Assembly (NCBI GenBank): GCA_945833725.1
Contig: CAMAFU010000109.1
Location: 1-6,486 of the forward strand
Length of the DNA stretch: 6,486 bases
Reading direction: 5' to 3'
From: an uncultured Treponema sp.
Lineage (GTDB): Bacteria; Spirochaetota; Spirochaetia; Treponematales; Treponemataceae
Below the pieces are notes generated by a model, which was given only the letters and a program-made list of their open reading frames with translations, did not search any database and was not told the origin of the DNA. Of the stretch, positions 6,481 through 6,486 are shown in pieces; within the stretch, counting starts at the first letter, position 1, and each line of letters starts with the position of its first letter. The position numbers and the translations under genes were made by a program.

Positions 6481-6486
6481 CCGTTT

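Overview
The window looks like a spirochaete chromosome segment, most likely a gut or rumen type Treponema. This rests on AT-rich DNA (by eye about 40% GC), the ParE/ParC subtype, and intergenic elements that resemble ones I recall from treponemes. No search was run, so the genus is an inference.

Layout: bases 1-1836 (minus strand) hold the N-terminal 612 codons of a type IIA topoisomerase A subunit (parC type), which runs off the left edge. Bases 1837-1992 are an intergenic gap filled mainly by a GC-rich, multi-hairpin element that abuts the parE stop codon. Bases 1993-4080 (minus strand) are the complete B subunit (parE type, 695 aa). Bases 4081-4325 are a divergent promoter region. It contains a near-consensus promoter for parE placed so close to the ATG that the mRNA should be leaderless or nearly so, a weaker candidate promoter for the rightward gene, and a perfect 12-bp palindrome. 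Bases 4326-6353 (plus strand) encode a complete 675-aa aconitase of the Aquifex-type single-chain family. A two-tier intrinsic terminator follows, and then an inverted repeat at the right edge.

parE and parC are co-directional in the order parE-parC. They should make an A2B2 topoisomerase IV that decatenates daughter chromosomes. Aconitase is transcribed away from them and converts citrate to isocitrate; it has no obvious functional link to the topoisomerase.

The most notable points are the structured repeat-like element between two subunit genes, the leaderless parE promoter, the loss of three residue positions linked to quinolone binding or resistance across ParC and ParE, the lysine-rich N-terminal extension of ParE with three poly(A) tracts, and a CPPC motif in the aconitase linker. 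I did not find a wholly new multi-gene system.
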